40,409 nt of DNA from Rubrobacter sp. (GTDB taxonomy: Bacteria; Chloroflexota; Chloroflexia; Thermobaculales; Thermobaculaceae), in assembly GCA_016781845.1 (NCBI GenBank), contig JADDPP010000443.1, positions 4,961-45,369 of the forward strand, in the 5' to 3' direction. The notes under the pieces were generated by a model that saw only the letters and a program-made list of their open reading frames with translations, searched no databases and was not told the origin of the DNA. Below, one piece after another: positions 9,248 to 18,317 of the stretch. The translations under genes and the position numbers were made by a program. Numbering within the stretch: position 1 is the stretch's first letter; every line of letters begins with the position of its first letter.

Positions 9248-10417
9248 ATGACAGTGACACAGCCTGAGTTGGACCGGCTGCGGGCCGCCGCATCCCATCA
9301 AGTTGAAGCGGTGGCAGCACTGGCGACGCGAATCTGCGAGACGCCCGCCCCTACGGGAAGCGAGAAGAGGCGGGCCGAGCTCGTGGCGTCGCTCCTCGCT
9401 GAACGAGGCTACCACCCGGAGATGGACGCGGTAGGCAACGTGTACGCCCGACGCGGGAGCCAGCCCGATTTGCCGGTGCTGATGCTCCTGGCCCACACCG
9501 ACACGGTATTCCCGGCTGATACTCCTATCAACGTCGAGCGGGACGGCGACATCCTGCGCGGTCCGGGAATAGGGGATAACAGCACCAGCGTCGCCGCGAT
9601 GGTCGGCCTTCTGGGCATACTCGACGAGCTACAGCTACAGACAGCCGTGGACATAGTCGCCGTCGCAAACGTAGGAGAGGAAGGACTCGGAAATCTGCGC
9701 GGCGCACGAGCGGCGGTGGAGCGGTACTGCGAGCATCTTGGGGCCGTAATCGTGATTGACGGACGCCTGGGCCACATCACGCATGGCGCTGTCGGGTCGC
9801 GACGATGGCGCGTGACCGTTCAGGGTCCGGGAGGACACTCGTACGGTGACTTCGGGAAGCCGAGCGCTATACACGGTTTGGGCAGGATCATCGCCGCCAT
9901 CGCCGAGCTCGAAGTGCCGCGCGATCCCAAGACGACCTACAACGTCGGCGTCATCGAGGGCGGAACCTCCGTGAACACGATCGCCCCGATGGCTGCCGCG
10001 ATAGTTGACATGCGCTCGACGGATGTCCCGGCGCTCGACCGGCTGACCGAGCAGGTGCGGCAGGTGGTCGAGCGCTGCGCGGGGGAGGGGCTGCGCCCGG
10101 AGATCGAGGTGCTTGGGGAGAGGCCAGCGGGAACACGAGACCGCAGCGATCCCCTGGTGCAACTCGCGGACGAGGCCATCTCCTGGGTGGGGCTGGAGCC
10201 ACAGTATCAGGTGTCCAGCACGGACGCGAACGTGCCGATCAGCCTCGGCATACCCGCCGTGTGTGTCGGCGTGACCATTGGCGAGCAGGCACACACCGTG
10301 CACGAGTTCATCCACGTCCCCCCGATACGCGACGGCCTGGCACAGCTCCTTCGTCTCTGCCTGGAGGCGAGCGCCCTCGTCGCCCGGCAGGCGAGCTCAG
10401 ATTCCCGTACCCCGTAG
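9248..10417 (+). CDS. M20 family metallopeptidase (carboxypeptidase G2/ArgE/DapE-like)
   Basis: Zinc aminoacylase/peptidase of 389 residues. Metal-site motifs are His83 and Asp85 in LLAHTDTVFP, the bridging Asp110 in GPGIGDNS, and the Glu144-Glu145 pair in NVGEEGLGN. The dimerisation domain begins near GGHSYGDFGKPSAIHGL (about 195-300), and the HTVHE segment near the C-terminus supplies a further histidine. The ATG at 9248 has GGAGGAG upstream. Its position 25 nt after the S9 peptidase suggests co-transcription, with oligopeptides cut by S9 and the resulting dipeptides or N-acyl amino acids hydrolysed here (inference). The exact substrate is unknown. Confidence 0.9.
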   Translation: MTVTQPELDRLRAAASHQVEAVAALATRICETPAPTGSEKRRAELVASLLAERGYHPEMDAVGNVYARRGSQPDLPVLMLLAHTDTVFPADTPINVERDGDILRGPGIGDNSTSVAAMVGLLGILDELQLQTAVDIVAVANVGEEGLGNLRGARAAVERYCEHLGAVIVIDGRLGHITHGAVGSRRWRVTVQGPGGHSYGDFGKPSAIHGLGRIIAAIAELEVPRDPKTTYNVGVIEGGTSVNTIAPMAAAIVDMRSTDVPALDRLTEQVRQVVERCAGEGLRPEIEVLGERPAGTRDRSDPLVQLADEAISWVGLEPQYQVSSTDANVPISLGIPAVCVGVTIGEQAHTVHEFIHVPPIRDGLAQLLRLCLEASALVARQASSDSRTP

Positions 10418-10463
10418 CCACGCCTGCCACCGAGCGGCGGCTTTCGAGGGCTCTGCCTGCCCG

Positions 10464-11384
10464 TTAGGAGGACTGGCCCCCAACCGTATGCTGGGCCAGC
10501 GCTATCGCCCCCAGCACGCCTGCCCGATTGCCGAGCGCCGGGGGGACGATGTAGGCGTCAATATCCTCAAGGACCTCCCGTGCCTGCACGTACCCGCCGA
10601 CCAATTCCTGCACCTTGCGCCGAACCAGTGGAAAGAGCTGGCGCTGCTCCATAACCCCACCCCCCATGATGATTCGCTGTGGTGACACGGTGCAGATGAA
10701 GTTCACCAATGCAAGAGCGAGGTACTGAGCTTGCAGGGGCCATGCCGGGTGGTCGCCGGGCAGAGTGTCCCCGCGCTGGCCCCACCGCCCTTGTAGCGCC
10801 GGCCCAGATGCCAGCCCCTCCAAGCAGTCCCCGTGGTATGGGCAGGAGCCAAGGAAAGGGTCCGTCTTCCAGTCGTGTGGGATGCGGACGTGACCCATCT
10901 CCGGGTGTATCAGCCCGTGCATCAGCTTGCCATTCGTCACTCCACCGCCGCCTATGCCTGTGCCGACGGTAAGATATATGAACGTATCCAGCCCCCGAGC
11001 CGCGCCCCAGCGGTGCTCGCCCAAAGCAGCCACGTTCACATCGGTGTCGAAGCCAACCGGGAGCCCGAGAGCTTTTTCCATCGTCCCGGCGAACTCGGTG
11101 TTCGCCCATCCCGGCTTGGGGGTGGTTGTTATGCGACCGAAGGTGGCCGATGCCGGGTCGGGGTCTACCGGACCGAAGGAACCGATGCCAATCGAGGTGA
11201 GCGGCAGTTGCCGCCGCTGCTCGCTGAAGAACTCGATTGCGCGGCCAATGGTCTCGTCAGGCGTTGTAGTCGCGAACCTCGTCTCGGCGCGCATATCCTC
11301 GGGTCCGCTCCCCACCGCGCATACGAACTTCGTGCCACCGGCCTCGATGCCACCATAAAGAGGTGAGGTTCCTTCTTCGCGCAT
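10464..11384 (-). CDS. ROK family sugar kinase, fructokinase-like
   Basis: ATP-dependent hexose kinase of 306 residues. Seen: the N-terminal phosphate loop [15 protein letters not shown], sugar-binding [11 protein letters not shown], adenosine motif [10 protein letters not shown], and the ROK zinc region HPEMGH followed by [16 protein letters not shown]. The CxxHxxC element with LEGLASGP is typical of the fructokinase/mannokinase branch (ScrK/GmuE-like) rather than classical glucokinase. The ATG at 11384 has a GAGGGGGAA site upstream, and an in-frame GTG at 11399 is less likely. It is convergent with the M20 gene and no sugar operon surrounds it. Confidence 0.9.
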   Translation of the reverse strand: MREEGTSPLYGGIEAGGTKFVCAVGSGPEDMRAETRFATTTPDETIGRAIEFFSEQRRQLPLTSIGIGSFGPVDPDPASATFGRITTTPKPGWANTEFAGTMEKALGLPVGFDTDVNVAALGEHRWGAARGLDTFIYLTVGTGIGGGGVTNGKLMHGLIHPEMGHVRIPHDWKTDPFLGSCPYHGDCLEGLASGPALQGRWGQRGDTLPGDHPAWPLQAQYLALALVNFICTVSPQRIIMGGGVMEQRQLFPLVRRKVQELVGGYVQAREVLEDIDAYIVPPALGNRAGVLGAIALAQHTVGGQSS

Positions 11385-11490
11385 CACGTTCCCCCTCACG
11401 CGTCGCGCCCTCTCCCCGTGTGTCCCTGCGCAACCACAGCGAGTGTTGCAGGCCAGACCGGGGAGCAGAGCGCCATCAGAACCTCCTCCG

Positions 11491-11778
11491 TCACGACTGC
11501 TCCGGCTCGCGCCTGCCGTGGAGCTCCGGGCTCACGACGGTCATCGGGACGTAGATGTACGTCGCATCTTCGCCTTCCCCATCTTTAATCAGGGTATTCG
11601 CACTAACCAGCTCCTCGAGGCCGTCGCGCGTCTCCTCAGGAACGGTGCCAACCTGGTCCGCCCACCAGGACGCGTCGCCCTTCAGCGGCTGCGGGTCCGT
11701 CTCGAAGATGGTGGAGTCATAGATATACTGCTTTATCTCCGTGGCCGCCCCGCCCAGATTCTCGTCCGTGTAGCCCAT
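11491..11778 (-). CDS. Small acidic protein of unknown function
   Basis: Protein of 95 residues, acidic, with no signal peptide or membrane segment and no recognised family. It reads like a folded soluble domain ([39 protein letters not shown]), possibly a small winged-helix or regulator. GGGGAGAGG lies just upstream of the ATG at 11778, which supports real translation. It lies about 180 nt from the ornithine-cyclodeaminase gene and 106 nt from the ROK kinase, all on the minus strand. Confidence 0.65.
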   Translation of the reverse strand: MGYTDENLGGAATEIKQYIYDSTIFETDPQPLKGDASWWADQVGTVPEETRDGLEELVSANTLIKDGEGEDATYIYVPMTVVSPELHGRREPEQS

Positions 11779-11961
11779 AACCTCTCCCCGTACTCAGAAC
11801 CATATGCGCCGACATCGGTCCCACAGCCTACCACATAGCGCGGCAATCCGGGACTCGCAGCCCGCACACGTGAGTTCTGTTGCACAAACAGATACCCTCG
11901 GTTCTCAAAAGCGAACCCCGCCGGCGCTCCCGTCCCGGTCGGTCGAAGTCCTGATGCTGTA

Positions 11962-12954
11962 TCACAGGGCAAGCCTCTGCCCCAACCCCATCTCGCGAGC
12001 GCGCCTGGCTACCAGTCCAGCCGCGGCGGCATCCTGCACTGCCAGCCCCACGCTCTTGAAGAACGTGACCTCGTCAGGAGACTCTCGCCCCGTCCTCGTG
12101 CCGAGCAGCACCTCCCCTATCTCCGGCAGGGAGGACCAGGACAGACGTCCGCTCTCCACCTCGGGCAGCAGGTCACCAGCCTCAGCTTCCGCGGCTTCCC
12201 GTGAATCCACGAACACCCTCGCCCGGCGGATGAGTTCAGGCGGGACCTCGCGCATGGCGAGGGTGTAACTGCCCACGCCGTTGATGTGGGTACCTGCTTT
12301 GATACTCGCGGCCTCGAACACGGGCGTGGAGGAGCTTGTTGCGGCACATACAACATCCGCCGCTTCGACAGCATCGGCAGGGTTCATAGCCGCGCGCACC
12401 TCGATGGCGTAACCGCGCTCCCGCAGATAATCGCGCAGCTCGGATACGAAGCACGACCATCTCTGTGCGTCCCGGCCGTACACCCGGACCTCCTCGATTG
12501 CACGAACCGCCGCTACCGCCTCCGCTTGAAAGCGCGCCTGGAAGCCCGTGCCGACGAGGCCGAGAACGCGCGCGTCCGGACGGGAGAGCAAATCCGTCGC
12601 AACGCCGGATGCCGCTCCTGTGCGCAGACCCGTAAGGTACGCGCCCTCCATTAGCGCCAGCGGCTCTCCCGTGCCGGCGTCGAGCACGGCGACGAGGCCG
12701 AGTATGGCAGGCAACCCGCGCGCGGAGTTGTTCGGGTACACGGAGACGACCTTGACTGTAGTGATCCCCTGCCGCGGGAGCGCCGCGGGCATCATGAGAG
12801 TCGTGCCTTCGGGCAGAGGGAGTACCGTACGCACGGGCGCTACAGCCGAGCGGTCGGAGAAAGCCGCGAAGCCCTCGCGCACCGCTCCAAGCACATCCCT
12901 CATACTCACGCACGCCGCGACGTCCGCAGCCGAATGCCAGCGCAGTTCTGCCAT
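11962..12954 (-). CDS. Ornithine cyclodeaminase / mu-crystallin family protein
   Basis: NAD(P)-dependent enzyme of 330 residues. Members include ornithine cyclodeaminase, alanine dehydrogenase (Archaeoglobus type), ketimine reductases and tauropine or lysine cyclodeaminases. Seen: VKVVSVYPNN in the substrate pocket, GLPAILGLVAVLDAGTGEPLALMEG, TGLRTGAASGVA and the Rossmann loop GLVGTGFQARFQAE (about 130), then CAATSSSTPVF and HINGVGSYTLAMREV. The ATG at 12954 has GGGGAG upstream. A TATACT -10-like hexamer lies about 30 nt upstream. The true substrate cannot be set from sequence, and the neighbours give no pathway. Confidence 0.9.
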   Translation of the reverse strand: MAELRWHSAADVAACVSMRDVLGAVREGFAAFSDRSAVAPVRTVLPLPEGTTLMMPAALPRQGITTVKVVSVYPNNSARGLPAILGLVAVLDAGTGEPLALMEGAYLTGLRTGAASGVATDLLSRPDARVLGLVGTGFQARFQAEAVAAVRAIEEVRVYGRDAQRWSCFVSELRDYLRERGYAIEVRAAMNPADAVEAADVVCAATSSSTPVFEAASIKAGTHINGVGSYTLAMREVPPELIRRARVFVDSREAAEAEAGDLLPEVESGRLSWSSLPEIGEVLLGTRTGRESPDEVTFFKSVGLAVQDAAAAGLVARRAREMGLGQRLAL

Positions 12955-12983
12955 ATACTTCTCCCCGGACAGCTACTCAGGTC

Positions 12984-12989
12984 AGTATA
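12984..12989 (-). promoter_or_regulatory. Possible -10 hexamer (TATACT) for the ornithine-cyclodeaminase-family gene
   Basis: TATACT on the minus strand lies 30 nt before the ATG at 12954. No good -35 hexamer was found 16-18 nt upstream, so this is only a weak candidate. Confidence 0.3.
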
Positions 12990-13098
12990 CGCGGAGACTG
13001 GACGCTATATTGGTAATGTAGCCACGACTGCCGGTAGCCACAGGACCAACCTGTGTCTCGCGGGCGTGGCGCGGAGTCTAGCCGAAGACGGAGGTAAT

Positions 13099-15381
13099 CT
13101 GCATGTTGCAGCCTGGGGACGATTGGTATACAGGCGACGCTGGGCAGTGCTCGCTGCGTCGCTGCTCTCACTCGTCGTGGCGGTGATGGTCATCCTGCTC
13201 GGTCTAGGCGGCAGCCTGTCGGTCGGACAGTTCGAGGAAGGCACCGAGGCGGGACGCACTGCCGACCTGCTGCAACAGGAGCTGCCATCCAGGCCACCCA
13301 GCTTCACGCTGCTGTTCAGGAGCGACAGGCTCTCGGCGACAGCCCCCTCTTTCCGCGAGGAGATGCTCCGGGCGCTCGAACCCTTGCGCCGAGACCCGAA
13401 TGTGACAGCGATCCGCACGCCATACGACACTCCCACGTCCGCGGTCCGCATGATCTCCCGCGACCGCAGGAGCGCCTTTGCCACGGTGGAGCTGAAGGAC
13501 GCCGAGGAGGCCCGGCTGCAGGACATCTACGCGGAGCTTAGGGAGAAGATCCGACCACACGGTCTGGAGGTGCTGGGCGCGGGCAGCATCGCGGCTAACC
13601 ACGACTTCAACGAGACAGCGGACACGGACCTGCGGCGTGCGGAGCTGGTGAGCCTGCCGCTCGCGCTCCTGATGCTCCTGCTCGTGTTCGGTTCGCTCGT
13701 CGCCACGGGCCTGCCGCTCGGTGTGGGCGCGCTCGCAGTCACAGGTGGCTTCGCGGCCACCCTCCTGCTCGCCCGCGTCATGGATGTCTCCGTATACGCC
13801 ACGAACATCGTCACGATGATAGGCCTCGGCGTTGCGATAGACTACTCGCTCTTCATCGTGAGCCGCTTTCGGGAAGAGGTTCGCAACCGTCCCGTGCCCG
13901 AGGCACTTGCGGTGGCGATGGCGACGGCGGGACGGGCCGTGGTGTTCTCGGGACTCACCGTTGCAATTGGGCTGACGGGCCTGATGTTCTTCAGCCTGGG
14001 GAACATCGGCTCGATGGGACTGGCCGGCACGGTAGTTGTCGCGCTGGCCGTCGTGTACGCTCTGACCTTGCTGCCCGCGCTGCTGGCTCTCAGCGGCGCC
14101 CGCATCAACTCGCTGCGGGTGCCGTTCATCCATCCTGAACGCCCTATGGCAGGGCGGGGCTTCTGGCACCGGATGGCAGGGGCGGTGATGGCAAGACCGT
14201 GGTGGGTGCTGGTCCCCGTCGCGCTCCTGCTGCTCGGGCTCGGCACGCCCGCGCTAGGCATGCGCCTCGGTGGGGGCGACATCACGATGCTACCGGAGAC
14301 CGCGGAGGCACGCAGGGGAATCGAGCTGCTGCGCGAGCAGTTCCCCGGTGGGGACACGAACCAGGTGACGGTCGTGGCGCATTACCCACAGGGCTCCCCA
14401 CTCACACCGGAGCGGATAGGCTACCTCTACGACACAAGCCGCCGCCTGGCCCAGCTACCGAACGTCACCAGAGTGGAGAGCGTGGTGGACCTGGACCCCT
14501 CCATTCCACGCGAGGGATACCAGCGGCTGCTGACCGGGCTACGGGAGAGTCTGCCCCCACAGGTTGCGGAAGCGGTGAGGCAATCGGTTGGGGCGCATGT
14601 CGTGGCGCTCACGGCTTACACTGCCCTCGGTCCGGACACCGAAGAGGTGCGTGACCTGATACGCTCTGTGCGCGCTCTACCCACTCCCGCGGGAGGAGAG
14701 CTTCTTCTGACGGGTCAGGCCGCGTACAACCTCGACTACGTGGACGCTATCGCGGAGGACGCGCCAGTCGCGGTGCTGTTCATAGTCGTGGCGACGTACC
14801 TCGTCCTCTTCCTGCTACTCGGCTCTGTATTGCTGCCGCTGAAGGCTGTGCTGATGAACTTTCTATCCATCAGCGCCTCGTACGGCGCCCTCGTATGGAT
14901 CTTCCAGGAGGGCCATCTGTCGGGAGTGCTCAACTTCACCCCAAACGTGATCGAGGCGAGCACCCCAGTGCTGATGTTCTGCATCCTGTTCGGGCTCTCG
15001 ATGGACTACGAGGTGCTACTTCTGGCCCGCGTCAAGGAAGAGTGGGAGCGCACAGGCGACAACACGCTGGCGGTGGCGCAGAGCTTGGAGCGAACCGGGC
15101 GGCTCATCACGGGCGCGGCAGCCATCATGGCGGTTGTGTTCTTCAGCTTCGGGCTTGCGGAGACGGTGATAATCAAGGCAATAGGTCTGGGTATGGGGCT
15201 CGCGGTGGTTATAGACGCGACGATTATCCGAGCGCTGCTGGTTCCAGCGACCATGCGCCTGCTGGGACGGTGGAACTGGTGGGCGCCCAGGCCCCTGGAG
15301 CGGCTCTACCGGAGGCTGGGTCTTGCGGAGCAGAGCTCCGACGCCACTCACGAGCTGCAAGCCGGGATGCCGCCAGCGTAA
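13099..15381 (+). CDS. MMPL/RND family transporter
   Basis: Inner-membrane proton-driven exporter of about 760 residues with the MMPL layout: an N-terminal membrane helix (RRRWAVLAASLLSLVVAVMV), a large outer loop, five helices (about 175-345; YATNIVTMIGLGVAIDYSLFIVSRFREEV is the family core), a central helix, a second outer loop, and five C-terminal helices with the paired motif FGLSMDYEVLLLARVKEEW. Substrates of relatives are lipids, pigments or drugs. The start is problematic. A GGAGGT site at 13090 points to an ATG at 13103 that is out of frame by one base. The in-frame options are CTG 13099 (used here), TTG 13123 and GTG 13066. A 1-nt indel near codon 2 would resolve this. Confidence 0.88.
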   Translation: MHVAAWGRLVYRRRWAVLAASLLSLVVAVMVILLGLGGSLSVGQFEEGTEAGRTADLLQQELPSRPPSFTLLFRSDRLSATAPSFREEMLRALEPLRRDPNVTAIRTPYDTPTSAVRMISRDRRSAFATVELKDAEEARLQDIYAELREKIRPHGLEVLGAGSIAANHDFNETADTDLRRAELVSLPLALLMLLLVFGSLVATGLPLGVGALAVTGGFAATLLLARVMDVSVYATNIVTMIGLGVAIDYSLFIVSRFREEVRNRPVPEALAVAMATAGRAVVFSGLTVAIGLTGLMFFSLGNIGSMGLAGTVVVALAVVYALTLLPALLALSGARINSLRVPFIHPERPMAGRGFWHRMAGAVMARPWWVLVPVALLLLGLGTPALGMRLGGGDITMLPETAEARRGIELLREQFPGGDTNQVTVVAHYPQGSPLTPERIGYLYDTSRRLAQLPNVTRVESVVDLDPSIPREGYQRLLTGLRESLPPQVAEAVRQSVGAHVVALTAYTALGPDTEEVRDLIRSVRALPTPAGGELLLTGQAAYNLDYVDAIAEDAPVAVLFIVVATYLVLFLLLGSVLLPLKAVLMNFLSISASYGALVWIFQEGHLSGVLNFTPNVIEASTPVLMFCILFGLSMDYEVLLLARVKEEWERTGDNTLAVAQSLERTGRLITGAAAIMAVVFFSFGLAETVIIKAIGLGMGLAVVIDATIIRALLVPATMRLLGRWNWWAPRPLERLYRRLGLAEQSSDATHELQAGMPPA

Positions 15382-15410
15382 GTATCAGAATGATCGGCTG
15401 GAACCCGCCC

Positions 15411-15704
15411 TCACGCCTGCGAATCCTGCCCGGAGTCGGGGCGGGACCAGCACTTCTCGATAGCCTGCTCTATGCGGTTTGTGAGGTGCAGGTGCTGAGC
15501 GGCAAGAGCCACCTCGCGCACGCACTCGGCGGTTTCGCGCTGCATCATGCGCATCGCGGGGTCGTCGAACATGCCGTCAATCGCCCTGTACGCCGCGAGC
15601 GCCGCGTCCCCCTTCGAGCTGTGCAGCAGGAAGCACGCGAACTCGACGGCGCGGGGGTCGTGCTCCTGACAGAGGCGCTCAAGGTCCACAGTGCGCACAA
15701 CCAT
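15411..15704 (-). CDS. Small helical protein of unknown function
   Basis: Protein of about 97 residues from the ATG at 15704, mostly alpha-helical by appearance (AVEFACFLLHSSKGDAALAA, QRETAECVREVALAAQHLHL). It has no signal sequence and no recognised family. The start is uncertain because no proper ribosome binding site precedes it; a TTG at 15734 would add ten residues. A TATAAT hexamer at 15773-15778 on the minus strand could be its -10 element, though no matching -35 is seen. It is convergent with the MMPL gene. Confidence 0.5.
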   Translation of the reverse strand: MVVRTVDLERLCQEHDPRAVEFACFLLHSSKGDAALAAYRAIDGMFDDPAMRMMQRETAECVREVALAAQHLHLTNRIEQAIEKCWSRPDSGQDSQA

Positions 15705-16008
15705 GCCTTGGGTAATAGTGGTCGTTTCTTCCAATGTCCTGTATCCGCCTCTCCACAGGTGTCTTGTCCGACACATTATACCGCCGGAAGTGCCGTTCCG
15801 CCCCGCGGCCTTGTGATAAACTCGGCCCAGTGCCAACCAGCCAGCCGGGGGCTACGCCTTGAGTCTTCACCACGGAGCACAGTAAGGTACCACAGAGAGT
15901 ACAGAGGGATCAGCACTGGTGCGGAGGCAGGTATGCAGTCCGGTTCCTCCGCTATGCCGTTCCTGAGTATCGGTGCTCTCTCGTTGATAGAGGCCAGACA
16001 GGGGTAGA
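15705..16008. other. Divergent intergenic region
   Basis: This 304-nt gap holds a TATAAT hexamer on the minus strand (15773-15778). It also holds an A/C/G-rich stretch at about 15866-15912 with repeated CACAG/ACAGAG units, similar in style to degenerate ACCACGGAG-type interspersed sequence. No further gene is seen. Confidence 0.4.
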
Positions 16009-16800
16009 ATGCGAGTACTCGAAGGGCGGGTCGTCCTTCAGCCGGGCGACCTCGCGCGTTTCAGCCTTATCACGGAACGATTCCCCCTGCCAGCCCCCTG
16101 GACACCCGGCAGGTGGCTCACTGAGAGTCGCGACCGGCTGTGGCTGGAGCTCGTCACCCAGCTCGCAGTGGTAGGGGGACGGCGGTCGGCCGAGCGGATG
16201 TGGGAGAGCGGGGACATCGGCCTGCTCCGCCTCGACGTGCTGATCCCTCTGGCGCGGACGGACATGCTCAGCGCTCAGTGGCACGTACACGGAATCCTCG
16301 CTGCGAATGGTGTGCGCTACGCCAGCGCCAATGCCCCCGCTCCCTCTGTAAAGGCGCGGCAGATAGTACAGGCCGCTTGCTCGCCCAAACTGGTGCAGGA
16401 GGGCGTATTCCGTCTGAGGGAGATGCTGCACCCTTTACTGCCCGGACCGCCCGAGTGGAGCAACGCGAGTCGGGAAAGGGAGCGGGCGGCGCGCGCGAAG
16501 CTTGTAAGCGTTGTGTCGGGGTTCGGCATGAAGAGCGCGAGCGACTACCTCAACCACCTGGGCGCGTCACAGAACCTCATAGCGTTCGACTCGCGCATCC
16601 AATCGCTCCTGCGGGACGGTTTCGGGCTGGACGAAGGCATACAGCGCCGGTACGTGTCGCAGCCGAGCCGGTACGAAGAGCTCGAGCGGCCCTTCGTGGA
16701 AGAGGTTTGCCCGCATCTGGGCATGCCACCCGCCGTGCTGGACGAGATGCTCTTCGCAAACTCCCACGCCGCGAGGAGGGTGCTGGCGGTGGGTACGTAA
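16009..16800 (+). CDS. HhH-GPD superfamily DNA glycosylase/AP lyase, OGG1-like
   Basis: Protein of 263 residues. The core SGFGMKSASDYLNHLG followed by IAFDSRIQSLL matches the helix-hairpin-helix plus Gly/Pro-Asp motif of base-excision glycosylases. The putative nucleophile Lys175 and catalytic Asp194 are 19 residues apart, the spacing of Lys249 and Asp268 in human OGG1. The family excises oxidised bases such as 8-oxoguanine through a Schiff base and nicks the strand. The N-terminal 100 residues are not the usual OGG1 beta domain, so the protein resembles the compact Ogg2/AGOG groups, and substrate is inferred. There is no Fe-S cysteine cluster. The ATG at 16009 follows a CAGGGGTAGA site. Confidence 0.72.
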   Translation: MRVLEGRVVLQPGDLARFSLITERFPLPAPWTPGRWLTESRDRLWLELVTQLAVVGGRRSAERMWESGDIGLLRLDVLIPLARTDMLSAQWHVHGILAANGVRYASANAPAPSVKARQIVQAACSPKLVQEGVFRLREMLHPLLPGPPEWSNASRERERAARAKLVSVVSGFGMKSASDYLNHLGASQNLIAFDSRIQSLLRDGFGLDEGIQRRYVSQPSRYEELERPFVEEVCPHLGMPPAVLDEMLFANSHAARRVLAVGT

Positions 16801-16914
16801 GGACGACTTGGTGAGCACCCTGACGCACGCTCGTCGCTCCTCACGCCGGGAGGCAGCGTTCGCGGTGGTCGTCGTGGTCTATATTGGCTTGCAGGTTTAC
16901 ACGGGCGGTGATAA

Positions 16915-17982
16915 CTACCGGCGCTCCTCCATCATGGAGTCGAAGTTGTAGACCGCTTTTGCCCTGGTTGTGTTTCCTCGGACATTGAGGACGAGGTTGC
17001 CCGTCATATTGCCCTGCATCGAAACCATGCGGCCTGCTTCGGGGTCGAACAGGAACGTCTGAGTGCCCTTACCAGCGAACTCGGCTCCCTGCGCGGTCTG
17101 CACTCTGGGAACCGTGAAGTTCATCCTGATACGCGCGAGGTTCTTACCACCCTGCTGGACGTAGCCGACAAATGTGTAATCGCTCGTCACCTGGGGTGCG
17201 TTCTTTCCGTTCGTAGCCTTCTGTTTCGCTGTCCACTTGTCGCCCGGCGCTATCGGTCTCTCAGGCAGGATAGGTCCGAAGGGGGATGCTGCCCCCTGCG
17301 CGGGGGTTGTCTGCAGTGCCTGAGCCTGTGGAGATGCGAACTTGACGGAGCGTATGTTGCCCAAGTCATCTACCTGGTACGTCTGTGTCAGCTGTCGAAG
17401 CACGTCCCTGGGAAGATTGGGGTTTCCAGCAGACCTGCCGTTCAGGGTCGTGCCTATCTTCGTGTACTCAGCCACGATAGTGGCGATGTCGCGCGCGACC
17501 GATTTGATGGTGAGGTTCAGCGTAGTGTTTACGCCGGTCTTGACCGGTTCCTGTTCGCCGTCATCCTGCTGCGGAGTTATCGTGAACCCAAAGTTCACGT
17601 GTTGCACCAACTCCTGCCCCGGCCTGTACTTGTACCGCATCTCGACAGGCCCCGCGGTGTCTGCAGGCCCGGCAGTGTCCGTAGCGGCCGCTGTCGGCTC
17701 CCCAACAGTCGCCGTCGCCGCGGGCCCGACCGCTGCCGTGACGGTGGGCGCAGTATCCACAACCGGGCTGGCGGCTGCCGTGGGGCCGTCGGTGGGCAAG
17801 GCATCGGTCACTACCACACTCGTCGCCTGCCCCGCACCGGCGGTCGGTACGCCCACCTGCGCCGTTGGCGCCCCGGCTGTTATGGGAGCGGTCGGGGAAG
17901 CCGTCCGTGAAGCCTGTCGCGAGCCACCGCCACACGCCACTCCAACGAGCATTATCAGTAGCGCGATTACTCTCAGTCTCAA
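16915..17982 (-). CDS. Lipoprotein with Ala/Thr/Pro linker, DUF6263-like C-terminal domain
   Basis: Predicted lipoprotein of 355 residues. The TTG at 17982 was chosen because GAGGAGAGGAG lies just upstream and gives a standard signal peptide, MRLRVIALLIMLVGVAC, with the lipobox Cys at 17. An ATG at 18018 would add twelve charged residues. An Ala/Thr/Pro/Val-rich linker (about 20-115) precedes a beta-rich domain (about 115-355; YKYRPGQELVQHVNFGFTI, SVARDIATIVAEYTKI). This pattern resembles uncharacterised DUF6263-type lipoproteins. Function is unknown; the overall plan matches the M15 lipoprotein (5850-7052), with a surface anchor and flexible spacer. Confidence 0.82.
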   Translation of the reverse strand: MRLRVIALLIMLVGVACGGGSRQASRTASPTAPITAGAPTAQVGVPTAGAGQATSVVVTDALPTDGPTAAASPVVDTAPTVTAAVGPAATATVGEPTAAATDTAGPADTAGPVEMRYKYRPGQELVQHVNFGFTITPQQDDGEQEPVKTGVNTTLNLTIKSVARDIATIVAEYTKIGTTLNGRSAGNPNLPRDVLRQLTQTYQVDDLGNIRSVKFASPQAQALQTTPAQGAASPFGPILPERPIAPGDKWTAKQKATNGKNAPQVTSDYTFVGYVQQGGKNLARIRMNFTVPRVQTAQGAEFAGKGTQTFLFDPEAGRMVSMQGNMTGNLVLNVRGNTTRAKAVYNFDSMMEERR

Positions 17983-18317
17983 GTCGAAGCTCCTCTCCTC
18001 AACGGTGGCAGCAAGCATTTACCGCACCACGGCTTCTGCAGATGCTGGAGCTAACAGACGCGGCGAATCGCGGCCCACGAATAACTGCAGGATACTCATC
18101 AAACCGAGCTCAGAGGTGAGCCAAGCCGCTCCCTTTTATGGAATACTGAACGTGGCAAGTCGATTCTTCAGCGCAAGAGGCATCGAACCGTGATATCGTC
18201 AGATGCGGTGAGATAGGGCAGGAGTAGCCTGCTGGACTCGTCCAGCGTAATATCCCGTCAGATCTTGGCGCTCCTGGCGTCCTGGGGGTTCATTACAGGC
18301 AAGGGAGAGTAGGGTAG
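17983..18317. other. Divergent intergenic region
   Basis: This 335-nt gap separates the divergent lipoprotein and LhgO genes and must hold both promoters. No convincing -35/-10 pair, repeat or small gene was recognised. The plus-strand end carries the AAGGGAGAG ribosome binding site for the LhgO gene. Confidence 0.4.
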
